From an uncultured Porphyromonadaceae bacterium (GTDB lineage Bacteria; Bacteroidota; Bacteroidia; Bacteroidales; Muribaculaceae), in NCBI GenBank assembly GCA_902470475.1, contig CABRGT010000005.1, positions 1 through 58,475 of the forward strand: DNA of 58,475 nt, read 5' to 3'. The translations under genes and the position numbers were made by a program. Positions 9,219-17,559 of the stretch are shown here, piece by piece. The notes under the pieces were generated by a model. That model was not told where the DNA came from. It made no database searches and saw nothing but the letters and a program-made list of their open reading frames with translations. Within the stretch, counting starts at the first letter, position 1. Every line of letters begins with the position of its first letter.

Positions 9219-10142
9219 ATGAAAAGATACCTGCATGCCGATAATGGATTCGTCGACCGCGAGCAGTGGGAACCCGACTCGTGGATCAACATCGAGCAGC
9301 CCGATGCGGCGGACATCGAGTTTCTGACGTCGCGCCTGGGTGTGCCCGAAGGTTTCATCGAGTCATTGGCCGACATAGACGAGCGGCCGCGTGTCGACAG
9401 CGAGGACGGCTGGCTGATGACAATCCTGCGCGTGCCGATGCCGGATCCCGAAGGCGACATGCCGTACACAACCGTGCCGCTCGGCATTCTCACAAACGAT
9501 GACTCGATCGTGACGGTATGTTACCATAAGACTGAGGTCGTCGACAGTTTCATCGAGTTCACACGCCGCCGGTCGCTGCTTATCACAAAGCGTCAGGATT
9601 TCATCATGCGCATGCTGTGGGTGGCCACATGGTGGTTTTTGAAATATCTGCGCGAGATAGATTCGCGTGTCAATTCAGCCGAAAAGGAACTGCGCAAGAG
9701 CGTCCGCAACCGCGACCTGATGATCCTGATGCGCCTGCAGAAGACCCTGGTGTTCTTCAACACCTCAATCCATGGCAACGAGGCGCTGATCGAGCATCTG
9801 CGGCGCTCCTATGCCGATGACTGCGATGCCGATCTGCTCGAGGATCTCGAGATCGAGATGAAGCAGGCCGACAACACTGTAGGTGTATATTCCGACATCC
9901 TGTCGGGTACCATGGATGCCTATGCATCTATTATCTCCAACAACGTCAACGAGATAATGAAACGCATGACCAGCATAACAATCATACTGATGATCCCGAC
10001 GCTGATCGCATCGTTCTACGGCATGAATGTCGACGGGCTGTGGCTGGCTTCCGTGCGCGGTTCGTTTTTCATCGTTGTCGGCATAGCCGTCGTACTCACC
10101 GTGGCTACGTATATTGTGCTTCGCAAGATCAAATGGTTTTGA
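9219..10142 (+). CDS. corA: CorA family magnesium/divalent cation transporter
   Basis: Inner-membrane Mg2+ (or Co2+/Ni2+) channel, a homopentamer in the family. From the ATG at 9219 it has 307 residues; the longer frame from 9171 adds an unlikely Arg-rich leader. A large cytoplasmic alpha/beta and helical region is followed by two C-terminal membrane helices. The first ends in the essential YGMN selectivity motif (near residues 267-270) and the short protein end KIKWF is basic, as in CorA. It is monocistronic by position. Confidence 0.95.
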   Translation: MKRYLHADNGFVDREQWEPDSWINIEQPDAADIEFLTSRLGVPEGFIESLADIDERPRVDSEDGWLMTILRVPMPDPEGDMPYTTVPLGILTNDDSIVTVCYHKTEVVDSFIEFTRRRSLLITKRQDFIMRMLWVATWWFLKYLREIDSRVNSAEKELRKSVRNRDLMILMRLQKTLVFFNTSIHGNEALIEHLRRSYADDCDADLLEDLEIEMKQADNTVGVYSDILSGTMDAYASIISNNVNEIMKRMTSITIILMIPTLIASFYGMNVDGLWLASVRGSFFIVVGIAVVLTVATYIVLRKIKWF

Positions 10143-10149
10143 ACACGGA

Positions 10150-10181
10150 GTTGGCCGCTTCGTAAAAATTTTGTACTTTTG
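10150..10181 (+). promoter_or_regulatory. Promoter of the amidase gene
   Basis: GTTG at 10150-10153, 20 bases, then TACTTTTG at 10174-10181. This fits the Bacteroidota TTTG/TAnnTTTG pattern. The ATG at 10216 is 34 bases downstream and supports that start over the longer frame. Confidence 0.7.
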
Positions 10182-10215
10182 CGGCGGTTACATATACAAC
10201 AACTATTACACAGCC

Positions 10216-11673
10216 ATGAAACTACCGATCCTTGTAGCGGCCGCCCTGATGGCCACGCCTGCGATGCTGGCCGCCAAAGGTCCGTCGCTGAAAATTTACC
10301 GCGACGAACAGCCCACCGACACCGTATATGCCGAGCGCTATTATCTTATCGGCGTCACAGAACCCGGAGCCGAAGCCACTGTCGACGGCCGTGACTGCCA
10401 CGTCTACCGAACTGGTTCGTTCGGCGCGGAGCTTACACTGAAGCCCGGCGAGAACATCGTGCCCGTTACCGCGCGTCGTGGCCGCGATGTCACGCGCCGC
10501 GACGTGCGTCTGGTGTACATGACGGAGCGGCCGGCCTCGAAAGCGGCCGTCGCTCCTGTCACTGAAGATCTTGCCACTCCCGTCAACATCATCACCCGTC
10601 CGGGAGCCTATCTGCAGCACGGCAACGGCTCCGACCGTCTCGGAGGCTCGAAGATGAGTTTCCTCACCGAGGGTATAGAACTTACAGCCGACGGGGAGAC
10701 CGGAAACCTCTACCGCGTGGCTCTTGGCGAGTCGGATCACGCGTACATACAGAAGTCGGCTGTCGAGGCAGGGGGCCGGGGAGGAGCCGTGGTCAACACC
10801 GGTTCCATCTCAATAGCCAACACCGATTCGACCGACCGTATAGTAGTGTCGCTGCCGCGTCGCCTGGCTTTCTACGATCGTGCTGAGATCGATCCATCGA
10901 CCATTCTCGTGACCCTGTACGGAGCTACCAACAATTCCAACTGGGTGACGCAGCGCAACGCCACATCCATGGTCGATTACCTTGATCTGCGCCGCGACAG
11001 CCAGGATGCCCTTACGCTTGTGATCCGTCTCAAGGACCGATACACATGGGGCTACAGCGTCGACTACCAGGGCAATAACCTCGTCATTGAGGTGCGTCAC
11101 CGCCCGGCGTCGCTCGACATAAAAGATCTCGTCATCGGTCTCGACGCCGGTCACGGCGGCGAATACCCGGGCGCTATATCTCCCTCGGGCCTTACGGAGA
11201 AGGAAGTCAATCTCGATATCATTCTCAAGGCTGCCGAGATGCTGCGCGGCATGGGCGCGACCGTAGTTCTTACCCGCGACGGCGACACCGGCCCCTCAAT
11301 GACCGAGCGCAAGCGCATCTGGCGCGAGTCGGGTGTCGATATCGCTGTCAGCGTTCACAACAACGCATCGGGCAATCCCCTTGTGCCGATGGGTACCAGT
11401 GCCTACTACAAGCATATATCCAATCGGGCCCTGGCTCAGGATCTGCACGATTCGATGCTTAGTCTCGGTTTGGCCAATTTCGGACTGACGGGTAATTTCA
11501 ATTTCTCGCTCAACATGCCCACGGAGTATCCCAACGCACTTGTAGAGGTGCTGTTCATGTCATCGCTTCCGGAGGAAGAGCTGCTGGCCGATCCCGACTA
11601 CCGTACCCGTCTGGCGGAAAAAGTTGTCGAAGGTCTGCTCAACTATCTCGCCCGTGTGAAAGCATCCCTTTAA
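10216..11673 (+). CDS. N-acetylmuramoyl-L-alanine amidase
   Basis: Periplasmic zinc amidase that cuts the peptide stem from peptidoglycan during cell division or remodelling. It has 485 residues with a signal peptide (MKLPILVAAALMATPAMLA). Residues 20-300 form beta-rich N-terminal domains including an SH3-like segment. The Amidase_3 catalytic domain begins near residue 308, and its expected zinc/catalytic residues are visible: His313 in DAGHGG, Glu328 in TEKEVNL, His381 in SVHNNA and Glu444 in LVEVLF. The N-terminal part is unlike the AMIN domain of AmiC. Transcription ends in the hairpin at 11693-11722. Confidence 0.92.
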   Translation: MKLPILVAAALMATPAMLAAKGPSLKIYRDEQPTDTVYAERYYLIGVTEPGAEATVDGRDCHVYRTGSFGAELTLKPGENIVPVTARRGRDVTRRDVRLVYMTERPASKAAVAPVTEDLATPVNIITRPGAYLQHGNGSDRLGGSKMSFLTEGIELTADGETGNLYRVALGESDHAYIQKSAVEAGGRGGAVVNTGSISIANTDSTDRIVVSLPRRLAFYDRAEIDPSTILVTLYGATNNSNWVTQRNATSMVDYLDLRRDSQDALTLVIRLKDRYTWGYSVDYQGNNLVIEVRHRPASLDIKDLVIGLDAGHGGEYPGAISPSGLTEKEVNLDIILKAAEMLRGMGATVVLTRDGDTGPSMTERKRIWRESGVDIAVSVHNNASGNPLVPMGTSAYYKHISNRALAQDLHDSMLSLGLANFGLTGNFNFSLNMPTEYPNALVEVLFMSSLPEEELLADPDYRTRLAEKVVEGLLNYLARVKASL

Positions 11674-11692
11674 GCAAGGTATCCATCATATG

Positions 11693-11722
11693 AAAAAAGG
11701 CCGCTTCGAAGCGGCCTTTTTT
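11693..11722. terminator. Bidirectional rho-independent terminator
   Basis: A perfect palindrome: six A, GGCCGCTTCGAAGCGGCC, six T. It ends transcription from both the amidase (+) and panB (-). On the minus strand it begins at the last base of the panB stop codon. Confidence 0.93.
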
Positions 11723-12543
11723 CAGTATTGTTCTGTGGCTGAGGGGAAGTCGACGGCTTTCACATCCTCGACATATTTGCCGATGGCATCGTGGATTACC
11801 GTGCCAAGATCGGCGTATCGCCGCAGGAATTTCGGCGAGAACCCCTGGTTGATCCCAAGCATGTCCTGAAGCACCAGGACCTGGCCGTCGACACCCGATC
11901 CGGCGCCGATACCGATTACCGGAATCGATACTTCCGAGGCTACGCGGGCTGCCAGTGAGGCAGGTATTTTCTCAAGAACGAGCGCGAAGCAGCCGATCTC
12001 TTCGAGCATTTTGGCATCGGCCACCAGCTTTTCAGCTTCGGCTTCTTCCTTGGCACGCACAGCGTAGGTGCCGAACTTGTTGATCGACTGGGGTGTCAGG
12101 CCAAGATGGCCCATTACGGGAATGCCGGCTGTAAGAATGCGCTCGATCGACTCGCGGATCTCCGATCCGCCTTCGATTTTCACGGCTTCGGCACCGCTTT
12201 CCTTCATGATGCGTATGGCCGAACTCAGAGCCTCCTTGGAGTTGCCCTGATATGATCCGAAGGGCATGTCGCACACCACCAGCGCGCGGCGGGCGGCGTT
12301 GGTGACGCACTTGGCGTGGTATATCATCTGATCGAGCGTGATCGGGAGGGTGGTCGGATTGCCGATCATTACGTTGGAGGCTGAGTCGCCGACCAGAATT
12401 ACATCGATGCCGGCTTCGTCGACAAGGCGGGCCAGCGAATAGTCATAAGCGGTGAGCATGGCGATCTTCTCGCCCCGCTGCTTCATCTCGCGCAGTCGTA
12501 TGGTGGTGACTTTGCGTGTATTATCTACTGTGTTTGTTGACAT
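11722..12543 (-). CDS. panB: 3-methyl-2-oxobutanoate hydroxymethyltransferase
   Basis: Ketopantoate hydroxymethyltransferase, first committed step to pantothenate and coenzyme A. The 273-residue protein has LTAYDYSLARLVDEAG near residue 30, the metal-binding VGDSASNV, the VKIEGG lysine segment and the late GIGAGSGVDGQVLV loop. Length is typical of the decameric enzyme. It is the only gene on its transcript: the promoter is at 12574-12581 and the terminator overlaps its stop codon. panC/panD are not nearby. Confidence 0.97.
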   Translation of the reverse strand: MSTNTVDNTRKVTTIRLREMKQRGEKIAMLTAYDYSLARLVDEAGIDVILVGDSASNVMIGNPTTLPITLDQMIYHAKCVTNAARRALVVCDMPFGSYQGNSKEALSSAIRIMKESGAEAVKIEGGSEIRESIERILTAGIPVMGHLGLTPQSINKFGTYAVRAKEEAEAEKLVADAKMLEEIGCFALVLEKIPASLAARVASEVSIPVIGIGAGSGVDGQVLVLQDMLGINQGFSPKFLRRYADLGTVIHDAIGKYVEDVKAVDFPSATEQY

Positions 12544-12573
12544 TTCTCTTTATTTACGGTTGAAAATACGGTG

Positions 12574-12581
12574 CAAAGTTA
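12574..12581 (-). promoter_or_regulatory. -7 promoter element of panB
   Basis: On the minus strand TAACTTTG, an exact TAnnTTTG match, 30 bases before the panB ATG. No convincing -33 box. Confidence 0.6.
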
Positions 12582-12624
12582 TGATAAAATTATCAATTGA
12601 GTGGTCGATGTGATAAATTTTTAC

Positions 12625-12632
12625 TAAATTCG
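12625..12632 (+). promoter_or_regulatory. Possible -7 element of upp
   Basis: TAAATTCG, a one-base variant of TAnnTTTG, 47 bases before the upp ATG and divergent from the panB promoter. The same variant precedes the LytS-type kinase gene at 33001. Confidence 0.4.
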
Positions 12633-12679
12633 CGAAATTTTAAGCCCGCAAGTTTGTTGTGACATAAAACCATTTGAAA

Positions 12680-13330
12680 ATGAAAGTATATAACTTCGCA
12701 GAGACACCTTCGCTGATGAGTCAGTATCTGCTCGAAATGCGTTCCGCCGATATTCATACCGATCCTCTCCGTTTTCGGCGCAACCTGCAGCGCACCGGCG
12801 AGATCATGGCATATGAGATAAGCAAGACGTTGCAATACAGGAAAGAGACCGTGCAGACACCTCTGGACAAAGCTGAGTGCGACGTAATCGCCGAACCGAT
12901 TGTCCTGGGTACCATTTTCCGTGCCGGAGTGCCTTTTCACCAGGGATTTCTCGACTTCTACGACCGCGCCGAAAACGCATTTGTATCGGCCTACCGCAAA
13001 TATAAAGAGAAAGAAAGTTTCGATGTCTTCATTGAATATCTCGCCTCGCCACGTCTCGAGGGCAAGACCCTCATTTTGTGTGATCCCATGCTTGCGACCG
13101 GCGCCTCGATGGAACTCAGCTACCGGGCTCTGCTCACCAAAGGTTCGCCGGCCAAGGTTCATATCGCTTCGGTGATTGCCTCGCGCAAGGCTGTCGATTA
13201 TCTGCAGGATGTCATGCCTGAGGATTCCACTCTCTGGGTCGGTGTTATCGACGACGAGATCAACGCCCACAGCTATATCGTCCCCGGGTTAGGCGATGCC
13301 GGTGATCTCGCCTACGGTATAAAGGAATAG
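12680..13330 (+). CDS. upp: Uracil phosphoribosyltransferase
   Basis: Salvage enzyme that makes UMP from uracil and PRPP. From the ATG at 12680 it has 216 residues; a TTG two codons upstream is ignored. The PRPP-binding signature is seen as LILCDPMLATGAS near residue 125, with a conserved GTIFRAGVPFHQG stretch before it and the uracil-binding C-terminal loop YIVPGLGDAGDLAYG. Length and order fit UPRT. It is monocistronic, ended by the hairpin at 13356-13384. Confidence 0.95.
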   Translation: MKVYNFAETPSLMSQYLLEMRSADIHTDPLRFRRNLQRTGEIMAYEISKTLQYRKETVQTPLDKAECDVIAEPIVLGTIFRAGVPFHQGFLDFYDRAENAFVSAYRKYKEKESFDVFIEYLASPRLEGKTLILCDPMLATGASMELSYRALLTKGSPAKVHIASVIASRKAVDYLQDVMPEDSTLWVGVIDDEINAHSYIVPGLGDAGDLAYGIKE

Positions 13331-13355
13331 ACGGTACACTATATTGTCTGTTGGA

Positions 13356-13384
13356 CCGGGCCCGGCTGTCGGGTCCGGCTTTTT
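13356..13384 (+). terminator. Rho-independent terminator of upp
   Basis: A 9-bp GC-rich stem (CCGGGCCCG with CGGGTCCGG, one G-U pair) around a five-base loop, followed by CTTTTT. It lies 25 bases after the upp stop. Confidence 0.85.
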
Positions 13385-13449
13385 ATGGAATTTTGTCTAT
13401 TTTATTGGTCCGTTTTTCTGAATTCAGCCTTTTTATCAATAAAAATTCA

Positions 13450-13457
13450 TAACTTTG
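13450..13457 (+). promoter_or_regulatory. -7 promoter element of the phospholipase gene
   Basis: TAACTTTG, exact TAnnTTTG match, 21 bases before the ATG at 13479. T-rich sequence lies at the -33 position without a clear TTTG. Confidence 0.6.
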
Positions 13458-13478
13458 CATCGTTTAAAACACTGCACG

Positions 13479-14321
13479 ATGCAATTCCTACGCCGTCTTC
13501 TGATACTTCTGTCCGCCGCGCTCGCCTTCTCACAGGCCGGCGCACAGATCCTTTCGTCCGACGACCAGCGCTTCGACCCCGACAGCATACGCCGTGACTT
13601 CCGCAACCAGCCTTATTTCGGTCTGTATAAGGACAACTACTTTATTTTCGGCCCCAGCATAGGTCCGAAGCCCACACGCCAGAACACAAATATCAAATTT
13701 CAGATTTCAGTGGCGCAGCGGCTTACCAACGCCACGCTGCCGTGGGGTACATATCTTTATCTTTTCTACAGTCAGAAGTGCTTTTGGAACGTACTTGAGA
13801 ATTCAATGCCGATGACCGATCTGAATTTCAATCCGGGCATCGGTCTCACCAAGCCTCTGTTTGTCAAGAACCGTTACATAGGCAAGCTGAGTCTGATTGT
13901 GGAACATGAAAGTAACGGCCGCGACAGCATCCAGTCGCGCTCATGGAACAAGATATCGTTGGCCGCAAACATCATCATCGATCCCAACCTTATGGTATCG
14001 GGCAAGGTATGGATTCCGATTGTTGACGGCGAGAACAACCGCGACATACTCAAATACAGCGGTATATATCAGGTAGGCGTACAGGCTTCCACCGACAACC
14101 GCAAATTTACCGGCTCAGTTACCCTGGTCAAGCGCAAGGGCTGGAATCTCAACTACAACACTATCATCGAGCTTGCTTACCGCTGGTCGACCCGCGTCAA
14201 CCAATATATCTTTCTTCAGTACTACAACGGGTATGGCGAAGGCCTGCTCGATTACAAGGTTTTCAAAAGCCAGTTGCGCCTCGGCATTGTCATTCGGCCG
14301 CAGCTTTTCAGTGATTTCTGA
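13479..14321 (+). CDS. pldA: Outer-membrane phospholipase A
   Basis: OMPLA-family beta-barrel esterase that hydrolyses phospholipids in the outer leaflet. The 280-residue protein has a signal peptide (cleaved near AGAQ, residue 23). It has the family motif HESNGRDS with His143 and Ser145, and SRSWN with Asn157. These match the positions of the His/Ser/Asn catalytic triad of the E. coli enzyme (142/144/156). Amphipathic aromatic strands fill the rest. It stands alone with its own promoter. Family assignment is firm; the physiological role here (outer-membrane lipid asymmetry or bile stress) is inference. Confidence 0.93.
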   Translation: MQFLRRLLILLSAALAFSQAGAQILSSDDQRFDPDSIRRDFRNQPYFGLYKDNYFIFGPSIGPKPTRQNTNIKFQISVAQRLTNATLPWGTYLYLFYSQKCFWNVLENSMPMTDLNFNPGIGLTKPLFVKNRYIGKLSLIVEHESNGRDSIQSRSWNKISLAANIIIDPNLMVSGKVWIPIVDGENNRDILKYSGIYQVGVQASTDNRKFTGSVTLVKRKGWNLNYNTIIELAYRWSTRVNQYIFLQYYNGYGEGLLDYKVFKSQLRLGIVIRPQLFSDF

Positions 14322-14396
14322 CAATTGTCCGCGCCGATACAGGTGCTGAACGGGGGATAAACTCTGTGTGATATACGAAAAATGCGATTTTTTTGC

Positions 14397-14404
14397 TACT
14401 TTTG
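14397..14404 (+). promoter_or_regulatory. -7 promoter element of the flippase-like gene
   Basis: TACTTTTG, TAnnTTTG match, with a T-rich run just upstream and a 62-base leader before the ATG at 14467. Confidence 0.55.
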
Positions 14405-14466
14405 CGTGCCGGAATTTGTTATAGTATTACCGACATAGTTTTTGATACGCATAGCTGACAATTGTA

Positions 14467-15543
14467 ATGCCCCAGACTGTTGCTGCAAAGAAGAAAAAGT
14501 CACCGCTCGGTGCGGTTCTTAAATTCGTCATCCCCATGATCATCAGCGTGGGGCTGTGCTGGCTGCTGTTCCGCGACTTCGATTTCGGCGCCATGTGGCA
14601 GACGATCACGACCGAGTGCCGGTTCGGCTGGATAGCCCTCGGGCTTGGACTGGCGGTGTGCTCACACATATTCCGTGCGCTCCGGTGGCAGATTCAGCTT
14701 CGGGCGCTTGGCGTAGATCCTCCGCTGTTTTTTCTGATCCTGAGTATTTTCGGTACGTATTCGGTGAACCTGGTGTTTCCTCGCCTTGGCGAAGTATGGC
14801 GCACGGGCTATATAGCCGCACGCCAGCATGCGCCGTTCACCTCGGTATTCGGCTCGATGGTTGCCGACCGCTTTGCCGACACACTGACGGTGCTGCTGCT
14901 GACTCTGGCGGCTTTCGCGCTGGCGTCGCGCTCGATAATGGAATATCTCGGACAGAACGAGGAGACTTACCGGTGGCTCCTGTCGCTGCTGTCGTCGCCA
15001 TGGCTATGGGCTGCGTTTGTGGCTCTGGTGGCGTTCTGCTGGTGGTTCATGAAGCGTAAGAACGGCAACTCGCTCGTAAAGAAAATACAGACCGCAGTCG
15101 TGGAGCTGTGGCAAGGCTTCATAGTGGTGCTGAAAATGCCGGGACGTGGCCGCTGGCTTCTGTGGACTATCGGCATATGGGGATGTTTCTTCATGCAGAT
15201 GTATGTCGCATTCAAAGGCTTCGGTTTCACGCAGGATATACTCGACCGCTACGGCGTGACGGCAGCCCTGGTCGTTTTCGTGCTTTCATCGGTATCGATG
15301 GGCGTACCGTCCAACGGCGGCATCGGACCCTGGCAGTGGGCCGTGATCTTCGGCCTGGGCATCTACGGCCTCGATGCGGCGCGCGCCGGTGCGTTTGCCA
15401 ACCTGGTGCTCGGCTGCAATACACTGCTGCTGATTGTCCTGGGTCTGTTCACGTTCATCTGCATAGCGATCGACCGCCACAGCATGTCGTCGTCCTCACA
15501 AAAGAAAATCAATCAAACACAAACGGATAAATGTCAAAAGTAA
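14467..15543 (+). CDS. Lysylphosphatidylglycerol synthase TM-region / flippase-like membrane protein
   Basis: 358-residue polytopic inner-membrane protein of the family that covers the transmembrane part of MprF and related presumed lipid flippases. About eight hydrophobic segments are visible, the first after a basic N-terminus (KKKKSP). The conserved pattern includes FGTYSVNLVFPRLGEVWRTGYI near residue 95 and VPSNGGIGPWQWAVIFGL near residue 280, typical of the family. There is no C-terminal aminoacyl-transfer domain, so lipid lysylation is not expected. Its last 13 bases overlap the next gene. Confidence 0.85.
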   Translation: MPQTVAAKKKKSPLGAVLKFVIPMIISVGLCWLLFRDFDFGAMWQTITTECRFGWIALGLGLAVCSHIFRALRWQIQLRALGVDPPLFFLILSIFGTYSVNLVFPRLGEVWRTGYIAARQHAPFTSVFGSMVADRFADTLTVLLLTLAAFALASRSIMEYLGQNEETYRWLLSLLSSPWLWAAFVALVAFCWWFMKRKNGNSLVKKIQTAVVELWQGFIVVLKMPGRGRWLLWTIGIWGCFFMQMYVAFKGFGFTQDILDRYGVTAALVVFVLSSVSMGVPSNGGIGPWQWAVIFGLGIYGLDAARAGAFANLVLGCNTLLLIVLGLFTFICIAIDRHSMSSSSQKKINQTQTDKCQK

Positions 15544-16742
15544 TCATTATCGGTGCCGGCGGTGTCGGCACCGTCGTGGCGCACAAGTGTGCCCAAAATC
15601 CCGAGGTTTTCACTGAAATCGTCATCGCATCGCGCAACAAGGCCAAATGCGATGCTCTGGCCCGAGCCATCGGCCGCGACAATGTCACTACCGACCGTGT
15701 CGACGCCGACAGTGTGGAAGAGCTTGTAGAGCTGTTCCGCCGTCACAAGCCCGATATGGTCATCAATGTGGCTCTTCCCTATCAGGACCTCACCATCATG
15801 GACGCCTGTCTTGAATGCGGCGTCAATTACCTCGATACGGCCAACTACGAGCCGCGCGACGTGGCCCATTTCGAATACTCGTGGCAGTGGGCCTACCGCG
15901 AGCGTTTCGAGAAGGCCGGTCTGACAGCCATTCTCGGCTGCGGCTTCGACCCGGGGGTATCGGGAGTGTTCACCGCCTACGCTGCCAAGCACTATTTCTC
16001 GGCCATGGAGTATCTCGACATCGTCGACTGCAATGCCGGCAACCACGGCAAGGCGTTCGCCACGAACTTCAACCCGGAAATCAACATCCGCGAAATCACC
16101 CAGAACGGCCGCTACTGGCGCGACGGCCGCTGGATCACCACCGGCCCGCTCGAGGTTCATCAGACTCTGAACTATCCCGAAATTGGACCGCGTGAGTCGT
16201 ATCTGCTCTATCACGAGGAGCTGGAATCGCTCGTGGCCAACTATCCGACCATCAAACGCGCCCGCTTCTGGATGACCTTCGGCCAGGAATACCTCACGCA
16301 CCTGCGCGTGATTCAGGACATAGGCATGGCACGCATCGACGAGATCGACTACAACGGCACCAAGATCGTACCTCTGCAGTTCCTTAAGGCCGTTCTGCCC
16401 AATCCCCAGGAGCTCGGCGAGAACTACCACGGCCAGACCTCGATCGGCTGCCGCATCGCCGGCACAGGCAAGGACGGCAAGCCGCTCACCTATTATATTT
16501 ATAATAACTGCTCGCATGAGGATGCCTACCGCGAGACCGGTACACAGGCTGTCAGCTACACTACCGGTGTGCCGGCCATGACGGGCGCAATGATGTTCCT
16601 CACCGGCAAATGGGTGAAGCCCGGCGTGCACAACGTAGAGGAATTCGATCCCGATCCGTTCCTTGCCGAGCTGGCCAAGCAGGGCCTTCCCTGGCACGAA
16701 GTAATCAATGAACCCCTCGAAGTCGAGCAGATCGACAACTGA
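15531..16742 (+). CDS. Carboxynorspermidine/carboxyspermidine dehydrogenase
   Basis: Saccharopine-dehydrogenase-fold enzyme of 403 residues. In the alternative polyamine route used by many Bacteroidota it condenses aspartate semialdehyde with a diamine, giving carboxy(nor)spermidine. The N-terminal Rossmann motif GAGGVGTV is at residues 8-15; DTANYEPRD, GCGFDPGVSG and the late NCSHEDAYRETG segment match this branch rather than lysine-pathway saccharopine dehydrogenase. The partner decarboxylase (nspC) is not in this window. It overlaps the upstream membrane-protein gene by 13 bases, so the two are cotranscribed. Confidence 0.9.
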   Translation: MSKVIIIGAGGVGTVVAHKCAQNPEVFTEIVIASRNKAKCDALARAIGRDNVTTDRVDADSVEELVELFRRHKPDMVINVALPYQDLTIMDACLECGVNYLDTANYEPRDVAHFEYSWQWAYRERFEKAGLTAILGCGFDPGVSGVFTAYAAKHYFSAMEYLDIVDCNAGNHGKAFATNFNPEINIREITQNGRYWRDGRWITTGPLEVHQTLNYPEIGPRESYLLYHEELESLVANYPTIKRARFWMTFGQEYLTHLRVIQDIGMARIDEIDYNGTKIVPLQFLKAVLPNPQELGENYHGQTSIGCRIAGTGKDGKPLTYYIYNNCSHEDAYRETGTQAVSYTTGVPAMTGAMMFLTGKWVKPGVHNVEEFDPDPFLAELAKQGLPWHEVINEPLEVEQIDN

Positions 16743-16750
16743 CAAGCAAA

Positions 16751-16780
16751 CGGACACGGCGGCCAATACTGACGTGTCCG
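16751..16780. terminator. Hairpin between convergent genes
   Basis: CGGACACG / CGTGTCCG, an 8-bp perfect stem with a 14-base loop, nine bases after the carboxynorspermidine dehydrogenase stop and just beyond the 3' end of the DUF4294 gene. No U-tract on either strand, so termination is plausible but unproven. Confidence 0.45.
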
Positions 16781-16793
16781 GCATATGAATCCA

Positions 16794-17435
16794 TCACAGG
16801 CTTCCCTGTTCTATCAGAGTGGCGACGCGGTCGACGATCGCGTCGTCTCTGTTTTTAGCCGGATTGAAATCGCTCTTGAGGCTTACGCCGAACAGCTTGC
16901 CGAAGCCTTGCCAGAAGCCGGCGCGGAACGTTCCTAAAAAGGCTTTGACGATGTCATAGCTCGACTGGTGCGTCTCGCGCTGGATGAGCTTGATCAGCAT
17001 CTTGGCCTGTCGTTTGCTGAAACGCTTCAGCACCGGCTTATACTGCGCGAACAGGGCCTTTTCCATCCGCTTGAGGTATTCTTCACGCTCGCGGGTGGTC
17101 GGGAATGTCTCGATGTATTCGTATGTCTCGATCAGCGTCTCGCCGATGAGTTTGGCATAGGGAAGCGTAAGACGCACATCGCGCACTGTGCGCCAGTAGA
17201 ATTTTTCTTCTTCGCGGTCCTTGAATTTCAGAGGCGGATAGCAGGTGATCCCCGTCATATGAAGCACCAGCACGGTGTCGCCTTCTTCGTCGATGCGGTA
17301 GTTGTAGCCGGTGTAGTAGGGATTGTGGGCGGGGCCGGGATTCTCGAGCGTGCGCCGGGTCTGGGCCGCGGCTCCCAAAGCCGCGGCAACGGCTAACGTG
17401 GCCACGATCGATAATCTTCCGAACCGTTGTTTCAT
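16794..17435 (-). CDS. DUF4294 domain exported protein
   Basis: 213 residues with an N-terminal signal sequence (LSIVATLAVAAALGAAAQ). The DUF4294 core follows, with the characteristic EEEKFYWRTVRDVRLTLPYAK stretch near residue 75, then a charged helical region with repeated Arg/Lys. It ends with a segment around GFWQGFGKLFGVSLKSDFNP that is also family-typical. Function is unknown; the family occurs in Bacteroidota and is predicted periplasmic. The promoter element TAACTTTG ends only four bases before the ATG, implying a leaderless mRNA. Confidence 0.85.
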   Translation of the reverse strand: MKQRFGRLSIVATLAVAAALGAAAQTRRTLENPGPAHNPYYTGYNYRIDEEGDTVLVLHMTGITCYPPLKFKDREEEKFYWRTVRDVRLTLPYAKLIGETLIETYEYIETFPTTREREEYLKRMEKALFAQYKPVLKRFSKRQAKMLIKLIQRETHQSSYDIVKAFLGTFRAGFWQGFGKLFGVSLKSDFNPAKNRDDAIVDRVATLIEQGSL

Positions 17436-17439
17436 CGCG

Positions 17440-17447
17440 CAAAGTTA
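17440..17447 (-). promoter_or_regulatory. -7 element abutting the DUF4294 start codon
   Basis: Minus-strand TAACTTTG followed by four bases and the ATG. In mapped Bacteroidota promoters transcription begins a few bases after this element, so +1 should fall at or next to the start codon. Confidence 0.6.
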
Positions 17448-17508
17448 ATCAATTCCGTCTGTTTTCGGTGCCAATATAACAAACAACTGCGGCGTAAAGT
17501 GCAAAAAT

Positions 17509-17540
17509 CTTGCCAGTATGCCGCGGAATTCATATCTTTG
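17509..17540 (+). promoter_or_regulatory. Promoter of the glycerophosphodiesterase gene
   Basis: CTTG at 17509-17512, 20 bases, then TATCTTTG at 17533-17540. The ATG is 19 bases downstream. Confidence 0.65.
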
Positions 17541-17559
17541 CGGAAAACAGACCGAAGCC

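Noticed and set aside
15534..16784. 416-codon minus-strand frame opposite carboxynorspermidine dehydrogenase
   Set aside because: Same kind of shadow; the plus-strand enzyme has clear motifs, while the antisense frame has none.
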